Assembly (NCBI GenBank): GCA_000469685.2
Contig: LS997563.1
Span: forward strand, 13,493,440 to 13,557,439
Origin: Haemonchus contortus
Taxonomy: Eukaryota > Nematoda > Chromadorea > Rhabditida > Trichostrongylidae
Length of the DNA: 64,000 nucleotides
Direction of reading: 5' to 3'
The stretch's first letter is position 1. Every line of letters begins with the position of its first letter. The notes under the pieces are model-generated. The model made no database searches and was not told the DNA's origin. It worked only from the letters and a program-made list of their open reading frames with translations. Position numbers and translations under genes: made by a program. Shown piece after piece: positions 1-12,170 of this stretch.

Positions 1-556
1 CTCCGGTTCCCGTTGACCTAGAGAGTTCAAATTCGGTAGGTGTAAGGGGGGCAGGATGGGAACACTAATGGTGGGTGGTGGTGCCGGACTCCGCCCACAG
101 GGGGCGGGGTTTGTGCGAAATAAATGTTTGAGCGCAAATTCATAACTCCGGTTCCCGTTGACCTAGAGAGTTCAAATTCGGTAGGTGTAAGGGGGGCAGG
201 ATGGGAACACTAATGGTGGGTGGTGTTGCCGGACTCCGCCCACAGGGGGCGGGGTTTGTGCGAAATAAATGTTTGAGCGCAAATTCATAACTTCTGTCCC
301 CGTCGATCTAGAGAGTTCAAATTCAGTAGGTGTAAGGGGGGCAGGATGGGAACCCTAATGGTGGGTGGTGGTGCCGGACTCCGCCCACAGGGGGCGGGGT
401 TTGTGTGAAATAAATGCTTGAGCGCAAATTCATAACTTCTGTCCCCGTCGATCTAGAGAGTTCAAATTCAGTAGGTGTAAGGGGGGCAGGATGGGAACAC
501 TAATGGTGGGTGGCAGGACCGGACTCCGCCCACAAGGGGCGGGGTTTGTGTGAAAA
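1..556 (+). repeat. Minisatellite, 145-bp unit, about 3.8 copies
   Basis: Near-identical units start at about 1, 146, 291 and 436, a period of 145 bp. Each holds the core ccggactccgcccacag followed by ggggcggggttt, and a segment around gagagttcaaattc. The array is cut by the window edge, so its true length is unknown. It passes directly into the related 118-bp array. Open frames through it are periodic artefacts, because 145 is not a multiple of three. Confidence 0.93.
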
Positions 557-2125
557 ACTTAAACTTGGACCTAAAGCGTTCAAATTTGGCAGGAATACAG
601 GCGGCAGGGTGGAAACACTTATGGTGGGTGGCAGCACCGGACTCCGCCCACAAGGGGCGGGGTTTGTGTGAAAAACTTAAACTTGGACCTAGAGCGTTCA
701 AATTTGGTAGGAGTACAGGCGGCAGGGTGGAAGCACTTATGGTGGGTGGCAGGACCGGACTCCGCCCACAAGGGGCGGGGTTTGTGTGAAAAACTTAAAC
801 TTGGACCTAGAGCGTTCAAATTTGGTAGGAGTACAGATGGCAGGATTGAAACACTTATGATATGTGGCAGGACCGGACTCTGCGCACTGGGGGGGGGTTT
901 GTGTGAAAAACTTAAACTTGGACCTAGAGCGTTCAAATTTGGTAGGAGTACAGGCGGCAGGGTGGAAGCACTTATGGTGGGTGGCAGGACCGGACTCCGC
1001 CCACAAGGGGCGGGGTTTGTGTGAAAAACTTAAACTTGGACCTAGAGCGTTCAAATTTGGTAGGAGTACAGATGGCAGGATTGAAACACTTATGATATGT
1101 GGCAGGACCGGACTCTGCGCACTGGGGGGGGGGGGGGGGGGGGGTGGTTTGAGCGGAAAATCATAACTCCTCAAGGGTGCAGGGCTTATAGAGATATGTC
1201 AAAATGAACCTAGAGCGTTCAAATTTGGTAGGAATACAGGCGGCAGGGTGGAAACACTTATGGTGGGTGGCAGCACCGGACTCCGCCCACAAGGGGCGGG
1301 GTTTGTGTGAAAAACTTAAACTTGGACCTAGAGCGTTTAAATTTGGCAGGAATACAGGCGGCAGGGTGGAAACACTTATGGTGGGTGGCAGGACCGGACT
1401 CCGCCCACAAGGGGCGGGGTTTGTGTGAAAAACTTAAACTTGGACCTAGAGCGTTCAAATTTGGTAGGAGTACAGGCGGCAGGGTGGAAGCACTTATGGT
1501 GGGTGGCAGGACCGGACTCCGCCCACAAGGGGCGGGGTTTGTGTGAAAAACTTAAACTTGGACCTAGAGCGTTCAAATTTGGTAGGAGTACAGATGGCAG
1601 GATTGAAACACTTATGATATGTGGCAGGACCGGACTCTGCGCACTGGGGGGGGGGTTTGTGTGAAAAACTTAAACTTGGACCTAGAGCGTTCAAATTTGG
1701 TAGGAGTACAGGCGGCAGGGTGGAAGCACTTATGGTGGGTGGCAGGACCGGACTCCGCCCACAAGGGGCGGGGTTTGTGTGAAAAACTTAAACTTGGACC
1801 TAGAGCGTTCAAATTTGGTAGGAGTACAGATGGCAGGATTGAAACACTTATGATATGTGGCAGGACCGGACTCTGCGCACTGGGGGGGGGGGGGTGGTTT
1901 GAGCGGAAAATCATAACTCCTCAAGGGTGCAGGGCTTATAGAGATATGTCAAAATGAACCTAGAGCGGTCAAACTTAGTAGGAATACAGGAGGCAGGATA
2001 GGAACACTGATGACAGGTTGCAAGACCAAACTCCGCCCCAAAGGACTGGGCGTGAATAAATACTGTTAGTTCGGACCCAGACCGTTGAAGCTTGAAGGCA
2101 CAAGGAGTTGGCTGGGAACATTGAT
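557..2125 (+). repeat. Minisatellite, 118-bp unit, with a 750-bp higher-order duplication
   Basis: Units of 118 bp share the core actccgcccacaaggggcgg and the segment gacctagagcgttcaaattt. Two variants alternate: one reads ggcggcagggtggaag, the other gatggcaggattgaaac followed by tctgcgcactgg and a G run. The block ending in a poly-G run and tggtttgagcggaaaatcat occurs at about 1145 and again at about 1895, which shows a roughly 750-bp higher-order duplication. Units decay towards 2125. The proline-rich and glycine-rich ORFs on both strands are by-products of the repeat. Confidence 0.93.
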
Positions 2126-2410
2126 GGTAGCTAACATAGTAGACTTAGCCGCGATGAAGTGTCTGAATACTTTTTTCTCTAAATAATCGCCTTTGTGATA
2201 TAATGCGATGTTCTATTCGGACACAGCGAAGATGGCTTACAGAAAAAATCGCTCACAATTTGAAGCTAATACTGAGGGTGTACAGCTTTCAAAGAAAAAG
2301 TAGAATCCGAAGTGTTATTTGCGCATCATGGTGAGCGCCCGGCGTAGCCGGGCGAACCCATTAGAAGGAGGGAAGCCCGGCATTAGCTGGGCGGCCCGAC
2401 TGGTTCATTG
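2119..2410 (+). repeat. Dispersed repeat family R1, copy A
   Basis: This stretch matches, in reverse complement, 29335-29632 in intron 8 of the cyclase gene. Shared landmarks are acattgatggtagctaac, the run aatccgaagtgttattt, and a GC hairpin gcgcccggcgtagccgggcg. No coding capacity or terminal repeats were identified. The left edge blends into the decayed minisatellite, so the boundary is approximate. Confidence 0.75.
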
Positions 2411-3247
2411 TATAGGCCACATACGCACTCATTACGCCACGGCGATCCTGAATGGAAGTCGAGTGCGGGGGCGCATCCTCCAGACGGGATTGATTAACGC
2501 TCAAAAACTCCATCTTTTATATAAAAACTATATAAAACCCTTCGTATCGCATAGAAAACAAGCCCTCAATTAAGGTAGAAACAATTTTCTAAAAACGGTG
2601 CAGCCCTATGAAGAGTAGGAAACACCGTCCTCCCTAGATAGGAATATTTCAGTTTTCCTTGTTACTGAGTCATCTCTGATGGAACACGATGGGGGAAGTG
2701 ATTTGTCATCCTGTAATATCCTTCGATTCATCTCCCCATCTTCATCTTCAGCGGTTTTGGGAGCAATTTAATTCCACTTTTTCTTTTACCAGATTTTTTT
2801 TTTGCAAATTTTTGCATAACAACTAGTGGGAAAAAAGCGAATGGGAGAATTTGTGTGTGTGTAGTGTCCTATGCATGAGAAAAATTTGGGAAGCCTAGTT
2901 TCCTTTGTGTCGTGTGTCCCATAAAATAAATCATTCTGGAACAAAAAACCAAGGGTTTTTCATCGAGTTGTTCCAAAACCAGTCCGTTTCCTGGCCATGA
3001 ACGCCGCCGCGCCTTTTCCTTTTGTATGCACCACCCACCCTCTCCCAATCTGAGAAACACAATGTAGGTTCAAGGGGGTGCGAGTGTTCTGGCTAAGTGT
3101 CTCATGAGGTAAACGAGGGTGTAAGCATGGTCTAAATAATGGTGAAATTACAATAATGATTCCCTTGTATATACGGCAAGATTCGGGGTGTCGATTCATT
3201 TGTCGGTCTGTTGGTCAGTCCTTCTGTCTGTCCATCGAACGATTCTG
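2411..3247. other. Intergenic, nothing recognised
   Basis: A+T-rich sequence. I see no gene, tRNA or clear repeat. Short ORFs of 60-80 codons on both strands have no recognisable motifs. Confidence 0.6.
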
Positions 3248-3252
3248 GGTAT

Positions 3253-3649
3253 TAAGGGCTAACGGAACTTCTCCCCTATCGCGGCATTCTCCCATGCGGC
3301 ATGCGACAAATGTCGCTGCAATTACCGTACTCACCCCGCCTCCCGCTAATCGATAGGACGCGATATTTTTCCTTGACTGGCTTGCTTTTTCATTGGATTT
3401 TATCGTTTTTTCTTCCGTTTCTTTTTAATTTTCATGTTTATTAGACTTGATTAATTAAAATGACTCCGCCTATACATATAAACGACGATCAAGACCGCAT
3501 TGGAATTGAAAAGAGCGGCTAGCCAATTCAAATAATTAAAGGACTCCCTAACTTACAAATTGCGCGCTCCAATCTTCCATCGCAATCCTGTGATAGGCGG
3601 CGGGTGCGACGTGTGCGACGCCGTGTTAGGGGAGGAGTTCCCGGACCCG
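3253..3649 (+). mobile_element. 397-bp MITE, copy A
   Basis: A non-coding element with a reverse-complement partner at 19322-19713. The terminal regions are inverted repeats: the left end holds acggaacttctcccctatcg and the right end taggggaggagttccc. Both copies share the inner landmarks ccgcctcccgctaatcgata (or its variant), a run near ttgcttttttcattgg and the block gcgcgctccaatcttcc. A candidate 5-bp target duplication ggtat flanks this copy (3248-3252 and 3650-3654). The transposase that moved it is not in the window. Confidence 0.75.
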
Positions 3650-3777
3650 GGTATCAAGCTATTAGAAAGACGATGATAGGAAACACATCACAAAATGAAA
3701 AGTTAAAGGAAGCCCTAAAATTGACTTCTACAGGAAAATACACATTTTAGGTCCAATCTTCAGATCACGTCTGTCGT

Positions 3778-4055
3778 GTTCATCTGCCGTCCCGTTGATC
3801 ATCGACTTCCTCGAGCGGACGCCTGTAGCGTCTCCAATCGTCCCTGTCACGAGCCGGAGTGGTCCAGTGAATCGACCTCGCTTCAGGGACACGGGGTCCA
3901 ACATTCCTTTCGCTCAGAGCTTTCGTGAAGAAGTCTGAACATCTCGTTGGCGGCCGTCCTGGAGTTCGTTTGTTGTCCCGAGAGATCCAGTTAGTAATCG
4001 CCCTAGTCCAACGGTCATTACTACATCGCATAATGTGTCCGGCTAACCTGTTCTT
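3778..4055 (-). pseudogene. 3' end of an RTE-type non-LTR retrotransposon (reverse transcriptase C-terminus)
   Basis: The minus strand encodes about 90 residues ending in a stop near 3778. They include the stretches [28 protein letters not shown] and [16 protein letters not shown]. This is the characteristic C-terminal end of RTE-clade endonuclease/reverse-transcriptase polyproteins, abundant in hookworm genomes (dingo-1-like). The endonuclease and polymerase domains are missing upstream, so this is a 5'-truncated, dead insertion. Family assignment comes from the motif string and not from a search. Confidence 0.8.
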
Positions 4056-6840
4056 CGGTTCTCTTCAGATTCTCTCTCAGATTACGCCAATCTTCAAATA
4101 CTCAGTGAGATTTGACAAACAGCCAAAAAGAATGATCAACAGGCCGACAAATTAATCGACTTACCATGCCCTGCTGTATGTACTGTACTCATTGTCAGAG
4201 ATGCTGCCTATCTTTCTCAGCCTATCAGTTAAGCTAGATGTCAAAGCCAGGTCACCTCTGAAGGAATGAAGAACAATAGTTTCGCAGAGCAAGCAGTTTT
4301 TGTTTTGTTCTCCTTTACTTTCTGAAGCCAATGTTTCGCTAATTTTCAAGCGATTATAACGCCTTTCGGCTATCAATTTCGATTTCCAATTTCCAGAACT
4401 GATAGTTAAAAGTTCTTGGACAACGGAATACCGTCCTACTGTTTCCTTTGCATTGCTGCAAGGTCGACGAGGATAAGCGAGTAAGAGTTGAGGGCTCGCC
4501 TCCTTTAGGCCGCTCCGATGCAGCTGGTCTTTTTTTCTCGATCATTGAGAAGGTTCCACATGATTTTGCTTTCGAGCGCCGTCAATTTTTCCCAGATGGG
4601 ACCTGCTCAGCCTTTGCATGACTTTTCATATTTGCCCTAAACTGGTTTTTAAAACCTATCATAAGTATGGATCTTGGAATCTGGATGATCTCTGGATGAT
4701 TCATTCGTTGTTATTGGAATCTCTGAAAATGTCGAAGTGATTTTCCAAGAGCTCTAGTCAAGTTTTTGTCGTCAGCTTAGTGAAATGCCATCAAATCTCA
4801 GAAGAAACCAAGTTCAAAAAGTTATCCAAAAAATCCGTTCTATGTAATGATATCCAGGCTGCTTCATCTGAATACATATTAGCGTAGTTCTTCAAAGATT
4901 CAATCTGAACTGCCTTCAATGCTTCCACAGCCCCGCCCTGCCTTTCTTTGAAGGTGTCCATGAAGTGGTCTGGTGAAGAACGGCAACGAGTACGCCATTA
5001 CTTCATTCGCATCCTGTTACCATTATTAACCTTGGACTCGGTGTGTCGATTTGTCTATCCGGCTGTCGACAAACCCTCTGTAGACAAATTATGTCGACAA
5101 CTTTGTCGGAGAGTCTGGCAAAAAAGGCAATAGGAAGAGTCGCCGGGTAACCGAACAGAGGAGTCGATAGGTGGCGCAGCATCGGTTCACCCGGAAGATT
5201 GTTCCAACACCCTTTTCCTTGGAAGGCACCTCTCCGTAGGATGCCAGCCATTCCTTGGCGAGACAACTTGGGTCCACGAGTCAGGGTCTCCTACTATTGG
5301 GTGAGAGTGGCAGAAGGGCAGCGTTCAAAGTAGCTCGGATGAGTGGGCCACGTTGGTTACTATCGGTTCCAAGACGAATCACGTTCGAATACCTTCAGGG
5401 ACGAGTGCTACAGGGAGGAAGGCATTAGGAGCATCTTCCGCTGTTCGCGTGCGGCTGCGTGGCGGTTTTAATTATGGGCCTTTTATTTCTCTAGCATTGG
5501 AGCGCAGCATAGTCTGCGCGGCATTTTCAGAGTGCACCAGGTGACCCCCTAGCTGCCCCATCACCCACGCAGCGTATTTGTGGGAGGGGGTGGGGGGCGG
5601 GGAGGGGGGGAAGGGTGAAAATTTGTTCATTCAAATATGGTGATGCCGTGAAATTAAATATATTGCTTACAGAAATTCTGCAAAATTTCGAGGATGCTCT
5701 TTGATGCCTTCCGCTCTCAACCGTCACTCTTCCTTCAGGCACCTACCCTGATTAGATTTCGCCGGAATCCGCCTAGAACTCACCATCCTTCGTTCAAACT
5801 CTAGACGACCCTGTACAATTTTTTTTTTTGAATTTTTTGAAAGCAAAACACATGCAAACCATATTTTGACGATTAGTTTCCTATGAAGAACAAAACAAAA
5901 AAGGTCTTCTCCTTTCCCTCTCCATAAGCGAGCTTTGAAGGACCATGCCAATGTGTCAGCCGGGGTGGGCGTGTCGTCTTCATTCAACTACCCGAGGAAG
6001 GAGGGGATATATTCAGTCACGGTGTCTATATGTGTGCATGTGTATGCAGGCAGACGGTCTTGTCCCAATCGATTGTGCCAAGCTCTCCGGTTGCTGCTGA
6101 CACCTGCTGTTGCTGTCTCCTATTAATGGAGAGTAGCCCTGGAGACTTTCTCCAAGGGGTTCCTGTGATGTTTTGTCATCCTCGGTACCCACTTGCTTGT
6201 GGAGTTCCTGTTCTCAACTGCCCAACTTCACTTCCTTATTGTTTCTCGCCCAGTGAAGAGAGGCCCCTCGAGTGGGGTCGGCTTCCGCAGGGTATTCTTC
6301 TTCAGCACCCCTAGCAGGGATCCAGTCAAGACCCTACTAACTCGTACACTGCTTCCAAACTTGGGGATGGTGTCCCACTCGGGAACACACTTCCAGTCTA
6401 TTTCACAGATGATGTTGGTTCGTCCTCAGGTAAACGGACGACTTCATGGCCTTCCCCACAAGCCTGTCACCCACCTGTTGCCGATCCGTTGCGGAAAACG
6501 TTCGGATCTGCTTTGTTCCATTCCAAAGTGGGCGGGGTAAAGAATTTGCACTCCATCCCCGTTTGCAGGCCTGTTTTTTTAAAATAATTCCGTCATTTTA
6601 TTGAAAGGTTTCGTCCAGCTTCACTGTGCTATGAGCAAGGGCTTGGAGATTCTCGATCTTGAGGCTTTGGAAGGTCTACCCTTGTGGGCAGTTGCCCAAT
6701 GGGTAGGTCTTCCAAAAAAGCGCTGCCAATGAAGTATTCTTCTTACAACAGACCTGCAGCTCTGAGAGGGCCTTTTTTAAATTCTTTCGATTTTAGAAAG
6801 CATATTTGCGATGTCGCGAGCGATCCTACTTACTATAAAG
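4056..6840. other. Intergenic, nothing recognised
   Basis: No recognisable gene. ORFs up to 115 codons (for example 6193-6540 on +) carry no motif I know. A short G-rich tract lies at about 5581-5612. The segment near 5040-5110 is rich in gtcgac/tgtc words like those at 3180-3240, suggesting an old dispersed repeat, but I could not define a boundary. Confidence 0.5.
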
Positions 6841-6843
6841 CGC

Positions 6844-7000
<157 letters not shown>

Positions 7001-7019
7001 TCCTTAGCTCCTTTAGATC

Positions 7020-8092
7020 TGCCTGGAGAGACCGGGTCAAGTGTGGGATGGGTGGGCCAGGTCTCGAGAAGTATAAAACACACATCAGCTTGGCGGAGCC
7101 CCGCCCACAGTGGGCGTGGCGTGCCTCGAAATGAGCCCTACCGAGGACCATGATTTCAAATTCAGCCACAAGACGGCCTCAAAATTGGGGTTTAAAGGTG
7201 GCTTGAGGTGTGCATTGGTAAGTTAGATCGAACTGGGGAGACCCACCCCCGATGGCGGGGCGTTCTCCAAAAATGCAATGCTTTATGAAAACATTTATAA
7301 CTCGGTTTGGAGAAAGCCAACAGAGCAGGAAAAAGTTTATGTAGGAGGAGCATTGTCGGGGGTGTCTCCAGCATAAATGACGTCAGCGGAGGCCCGCCCA
7401 CAATGGGCGGAGCGTACCTCGAAGCTCACATCCCTTCTTACATTTATATACGAAAATCCATAATTCCGGTTCCCATGGACGTAGAGAGTTCAAATTTGGT
7501 AGGAGTACAGGCGTCATGGAGGCAAAACTCATCGTGGGTGGCAGAACCAGACTCCGCCCACAAGGGGCGGGGTTTGTGCGGAAATTCATAACTCCCGTCC
7601 CCATGGACCGAGAAAGTTCAAACTTGGTAGGAGTACAGGCGCCATGGTGGCTAAACGTATGGTGGATGGCAGGACCAGACTCCGCCCACAAGGGGCGGGG
7701 TTTTAACTCCCGTCCCCATGGACCTAGAAAGTTCAAACTTGGTAGGAGTACGGGCGACAGGATGGGAACACCTATGGTGGGTGGCAACACCGGACTCCGC
7801 CCACAAGGGGCGGGGTTTGGGTGAAAATTCATAATTCTGTCCCAATGGACCTAGAAAGTTCAAACTTGGTGGGAGTACAGAAACCGCGATGGGGAAACTT
7901 ATGGTGGGTGGTAGAACCAGACTCCGCCCACAAGGGGCGGGGTTTGTGCGAAAACTCACAACTCCTGTCCCCATAGACCTAGAAAGTTCAAACGTGGTAG
8001 GAGTACAGGCGACAGGATGGGAATACCTATGGTGGGTAGCAAAACCAGACTCCGCCCACAAGGGGCGGGGTTTGAGCGGAAACTCGTAAATC
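7020..8092 (+). repeat. Second minisatellite array, related to the one at 557-2125
   Basis: From about 7455 there are five to six units of 115-128 bp with the same core (agactccgcccacaaggggc) and the segment aagttcaaacttggtagga, in the same orientation as the first array. Before that, 7020-7450 contains progressively decayed units marked by cgcccacagtgggcg and cgcccacaatgggcgg. Unit-to-unit divergence is greater than in the first array, suggesting an older or less homogenised array. Confidence 0.88.
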
Positions 8093-8579
8093 TGATAGAG
8101 GTCTATAATGAAAATCAGCTCATGCGGCTCCGCCTCTCATGGCTAGAGCCCCTAGCGCGCGCGAGAGCGTGCATAGCTGCCTGGTAGATCCTTATTCTAG
8201 GAGGTTATGTTCCATGACAAAGTGATTCCAACGTAATTCATCAATCGTTTGTTGGTAGCTGTCAACGTCGTTTTCTAGTCATCAGAGTTGTGATTGCAAA
8301 AACTTGATCGAATCGGTACTCTCCAGATTTATTCAACTGCCACAAGAAGTTCCGTCAATCTTGTCTTCTGCAATGCTTCCAAGGGTGAAGAACAATACAA
8401 CATCTTAGATGATCTTCGCTGAAGCCCTGGGAAGTCTTAGGCGTTCTCCTCTAAATCCGGACACATCAATGGGACAAGGGTAAATACTTGGACCTGAATA
8501 ATCCAGTACTGATGTGGTTCTCCCATTCTGACTCGTGGAGGCTTTTGCGGGTACAGTGACTGTGGGAGAAAGGAGTTAT

Positions 8580-8735
8580 CCACAATCCAAAGATTATCGT
8601 GTATACGGTTCTGGGAACCAACCGATCCCCTGAGGATGGGATGCACAGGTTGGTCTGAGCAAGTATCGATCTAAGACTCAGCCTCCGAACCTGAGGGGAG
8701 GCAGTAGCGCCACTTCGCACTACCCCACCTCGGCC
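8580..8735 (-). repeat. tRNA-derived SINE, copy c (partial)
   Basis: Read on the minus strand, this aligns with the better copy at 17845-18122 across the tRNA-like head: an A-box-like tagtgcgaagtggcgc, then a degenerate B box (ggctgagtctta), then agatcgatacttgc. It is more diverged than the other two copies and appears truncated. Confidence 0.6.
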
Positions 8736-8804
8736 TCGATGCAGAAAAATAATAAGCTTAAGAGTTGGTATATTGCATTAAAGTCCAGTGAACGTTAAAA
8801 ATGG

Positions 8805-9160
8805 CTAATAAGATATCCTGCTTGTAGCCCCTCCCCTATACATACCATTTTAGACGCCATCAAGTCGGAAAATGGCCTAGATAGGGCATTATAAAGGCTT
8901 AAGGATTTCCATGTATATGCGGGATGTAGTGCGCTCCTTGCGCACTTGCAACAGCTGAAATCTCGTCCAAATATCCTTCTCACGTCGTTTCCTCGTGGTA
9001 ATCTCGAACAACCTCTGTTTTCATCACTTCTGAAGAGCCTTATTTTCCGCGAAATCGGCGAATTTTCTTGCTTCCTTCACCAACAATGCACTACTCCCGA
9101 CCAACACTTCCACTTTTCGATTTTAAAGAGTACCTCAAAATTATTGTGAATTGTGCCTTT
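8805..9160 (+). repeat. Dispersed repeat family R2, copy 1
   Basis: Shares an ordered set of blocks with 15645-16115: aagtcggaaaatggcctag, attataaaggct, caactgaaatctcgtcc (variant), ggtaatctcg followed by aacctctgttttc, and tcaaaattattgtgaa. Non-coding and with no obvious terminal repeats. A third, more diverged copy lies at 19196-20100. Confidence 0.75.
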
Positions 9161-11915
9161 ACAATGGGCGACCGTTATTCAATTTATCATTCACTCCTGT
9201 TCAAATAACCATGGGTAGTTTCGTAGATTGAGATGAGTATGATTTGTTTTGCTGAGGAACAACGAAGTGGACACATTTGCTGAGAAGACATTTTTCTGAC
9301 CTGAGGTTACCGTCAACTATTAAACTTTACATCTCCTCGTTGTATTTTTATTTTCGCCCCTGTCGGTATCTGTTTCAATCGAAGTTATCGATTTATCAGA
9401 GGGGTCTTGCTAAGATCACGGAGCTGAGATTTAACTAATTTCTTACTTGATTTTTTTCGGTTTCGATTGGGTTTGAGAAGCCTCTCGGATAGCGGAAAAT
9501 TTGGAGTTTGAATCTTCTTTTTAGAAAGCTGCAAGTAACAAACGAGAAACATCACAGTGGGTGAATTATGTTCACGTCTCTCAGGGAAGATGGGGTCTTT
9601 TTTGGATGGGAGTTGGTGCACAAGTGACTGTCGGTCTAAGTGGTCATAGTCATCCCATGTCGATGTTCAGCGGAAATGAGCGCTCGAACCACTACCATCC
9701 TGAGAACGGTTCACTCAATCAACATAGTAAGTGGTTCGAGCAGAACGATTTCCTTTCCGTGGCTTGATTTAGGCTCTTTCAGATTGATTGGCTATCTAGC
9801 AGTCAACATTTTGTAGAATGTTTTTGATAAACGACTTAATTAGGGAGAGTGGTCTGTCATGTGATTGCAACGAACCAACACCAATTATATAACGCCCACG
9901 TTGGCTATGGAAATGCTGAATAAGTGGCTGTCTCGACCTGGAATTACATATTCAGCTTGTCCTCTGAGCTTGTCCCGATCACCCACAGTTTCAACCAGAA
10001 CGCGTATTTGGACTCCATCTTACGTCATTCATAGTTGCAAACAATGGTGGTAAATGATCTTTACCATTTGCTTTTGCTATAGGCATTGATACTCCAAAAT
10101 ATGGATGTTCTCGGCTTCGAAGAACGGCTACCGTATCCTTACGCTCGAGATTCGAAGCTTGTCCTTCGTAGCGCGCGACTGCGCGCGAACGGATGCGTCA
10201 AGCGCTTCGCGGTTTTCGGGAAGAAGTTTCCACACTCTTTGTCCAAGTGGTAGGCTAGTTAATATGCAAGCATCAAGTCAACATCTTATATTACTTGGCA
10301 AATACTGGCAAACGCGTGATTTTTTAGATTTTAGTAATTAATTATTAATAGGGTCATAATGTTGGCATTGTGTGGTCCATCCTTCTTTCTATTTCATTAT
10401 CGATTAGTCTAATTAAAAGGCTCATGGAAACGGTAATAGTACGGATCTGCCGTAGTTTTACTGGTCCCACAAAGCGTTAGGAGAAAATCTGCGAGAAGCC
10501 CTGGACGGCAAAGTGATGAAACTATTACTAGAACATTTCAGTAAAGCTGGAATTGAGGATTTGAGAATCCACAAGTCTGAATTGAGAGGATTATGTAACT
10601 TTGCGGTAATCTTATCCAGTCACTGTTTTTTATTGCAAAGCTTTAGCTTTTTTTATTGTAAAGCATGACCAAATGAGGGAAAGTGTTCACCATCGTGGTC
10701 GTCATCTCTTTTCTCATTTCTCTCATTTCTTTTGAACTCAGCTTTGTAATTTCTCTTGAACTTAGCTTGGAAAACGAGATTTTCTGAATAGTTTCCCATT
10801 CTTCTTTGAAAACCACTTCGAAAATTGACGTGAACCCCTGTTCAACACAACAACTAGAGTATTTGACGATGAAAAGGTTTCGACAGCAAAAACTCGTGGA
10901 GTGGTAAACTTCAAAGGTCACTCTTGTGAATGTGTAAACTCTCCTTTTTCTTTCCTGTGATCACTATTGAGAGCCTTTTTTACTACGGAATTGCTCATCC
11001 TTTATTCCTTCTCCAGATGTCTCGAACCGTGTCAAATGGTACGGACATAAAAAATATCCTTTAAGAGCTCTATTTGATTCGGGACTGACACTAATTGCTC
11101 GTTCTACTTGGTTCTTGAGAAGTGTTGTCGGCCTGAGAACCTCTGAAAGTTTTTATATATTAAGGGTTTTGTTGACCTATATGAATGTGACCGGACGTGA
11201 ATTTATAAATATATTTAATTTTGGGTACATAAATATAGGATGTTACTGCAAAATCGAAGTTTGAACATTTGTATTCAATCGAATTTGTTTTAAAATAGGG
11301 AGAGCCAAGGGATCATAGATAGACCTGTCGGTAATCCGATCATTTGGTAACAAGTAACTTCCGCAAACTACTGGAACGATCAGAGTGCACTGTCATTATC
11401 GATAAATCAGAATTTCATTCGGTCAGATGGTTCTCTGTGTCCTTTATTATTCAACTACCCTCTAAAAGTTATGTGTTTTCAGGATTTAAGTGTTTTTCTT
11501 GGTGTTCTTTGCCAAGCATGGCTGAAATGTTGCGATATTTTGTGGAATTTTTACAAACACCTTTACTGATTTCAGACCAAAAAATCCCTGTGCAAAGCGA
11601 AGAATATTTGCTCAATGCTCTGGGGGTTCAGAGCCGGTTGGCTGAAACGAAAACGAGATTTTGAAAAGTTTTATGGTAGAAACCATTTCCTTAAACTTAC
11701 CTACAGAAGGAGCCGAAAGTTCCCCGTAGAAAGCCAAGGAGATTTGCTCAGCCCCCCTAAACCCATATGGGATCGAGCGAAACTTCTTGGTCACCTACGA
11801 GGATTTCTTGGTTTGAAAATTACTGAGGTGGTTGTAAAACTGCACAAAAGATCGACATTTCAGTCATGTGTGGAAAAGGACACCATGCAGAGCATTTGTG
11901 AGGTGCATAAAAGGG
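9161..11915. other. Intergenic, nothing recognised
   Basis: No gene is recognised. One open stretch near 10480-10620 on + (about 50 codons, containing EALDGKVMKLLLEHFSKAG) has coding-like composition, but no splice partners or homologue could be proposed. Other ORFs are short and featureless. Confidence 0.5.
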
Positions 11916-12170
11916 GAGACGGGCAGTAGAATCGGTTTTGGGTAATCGATTCGTCGCGCGCGGCTGTCGCGGACCATTCGCTTCACCGTTATTGCAGCTC
12001 TAGCGTTCTTCATACAGCTTATTCGATATGCGATCCTTATTTGAGGCATGATCCTACTGTTAGTTCTTTTGTTCCTGCTGCTTTATTCTGCTACATTCCT
12101 TCGTGCGCGGCGTCCCCCTCGCCGCAGCGCGGCAACTTCGATCCTTCTGTACCACACCCGCGTGAAAGCA
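11916..12170 (+). repeat. Dispersed repeat family R3, copy 1
   Basis: Matches 20553-20818 (+) and 27155-27385 (-) over about 250 bp. Shared blocks are gagacgggca, ggctgtcgcggaccatt (or its variant), gcagctctagcgttct and ctgctacattccttcg. The three copies differ by substitutions and small indels. The 180-codon ORF starting at 12048 is partly made of this repeat and is not supported as a gene. Confidence 0.75.

Noticed and set aside
468..1957. Overlapping ORFs of 60-145 codons on both strands
   Set aside because: They repeat with the 118-bp and 145-bp minisatellite periods, occur on both strands at once and encode the same peptides again and again.
557..1995. Possible CRISPR-like array
   Set aside because: The repeats are contiguous 118-bp minisatellite units without unique spacers, in a eukaryotic sequence.
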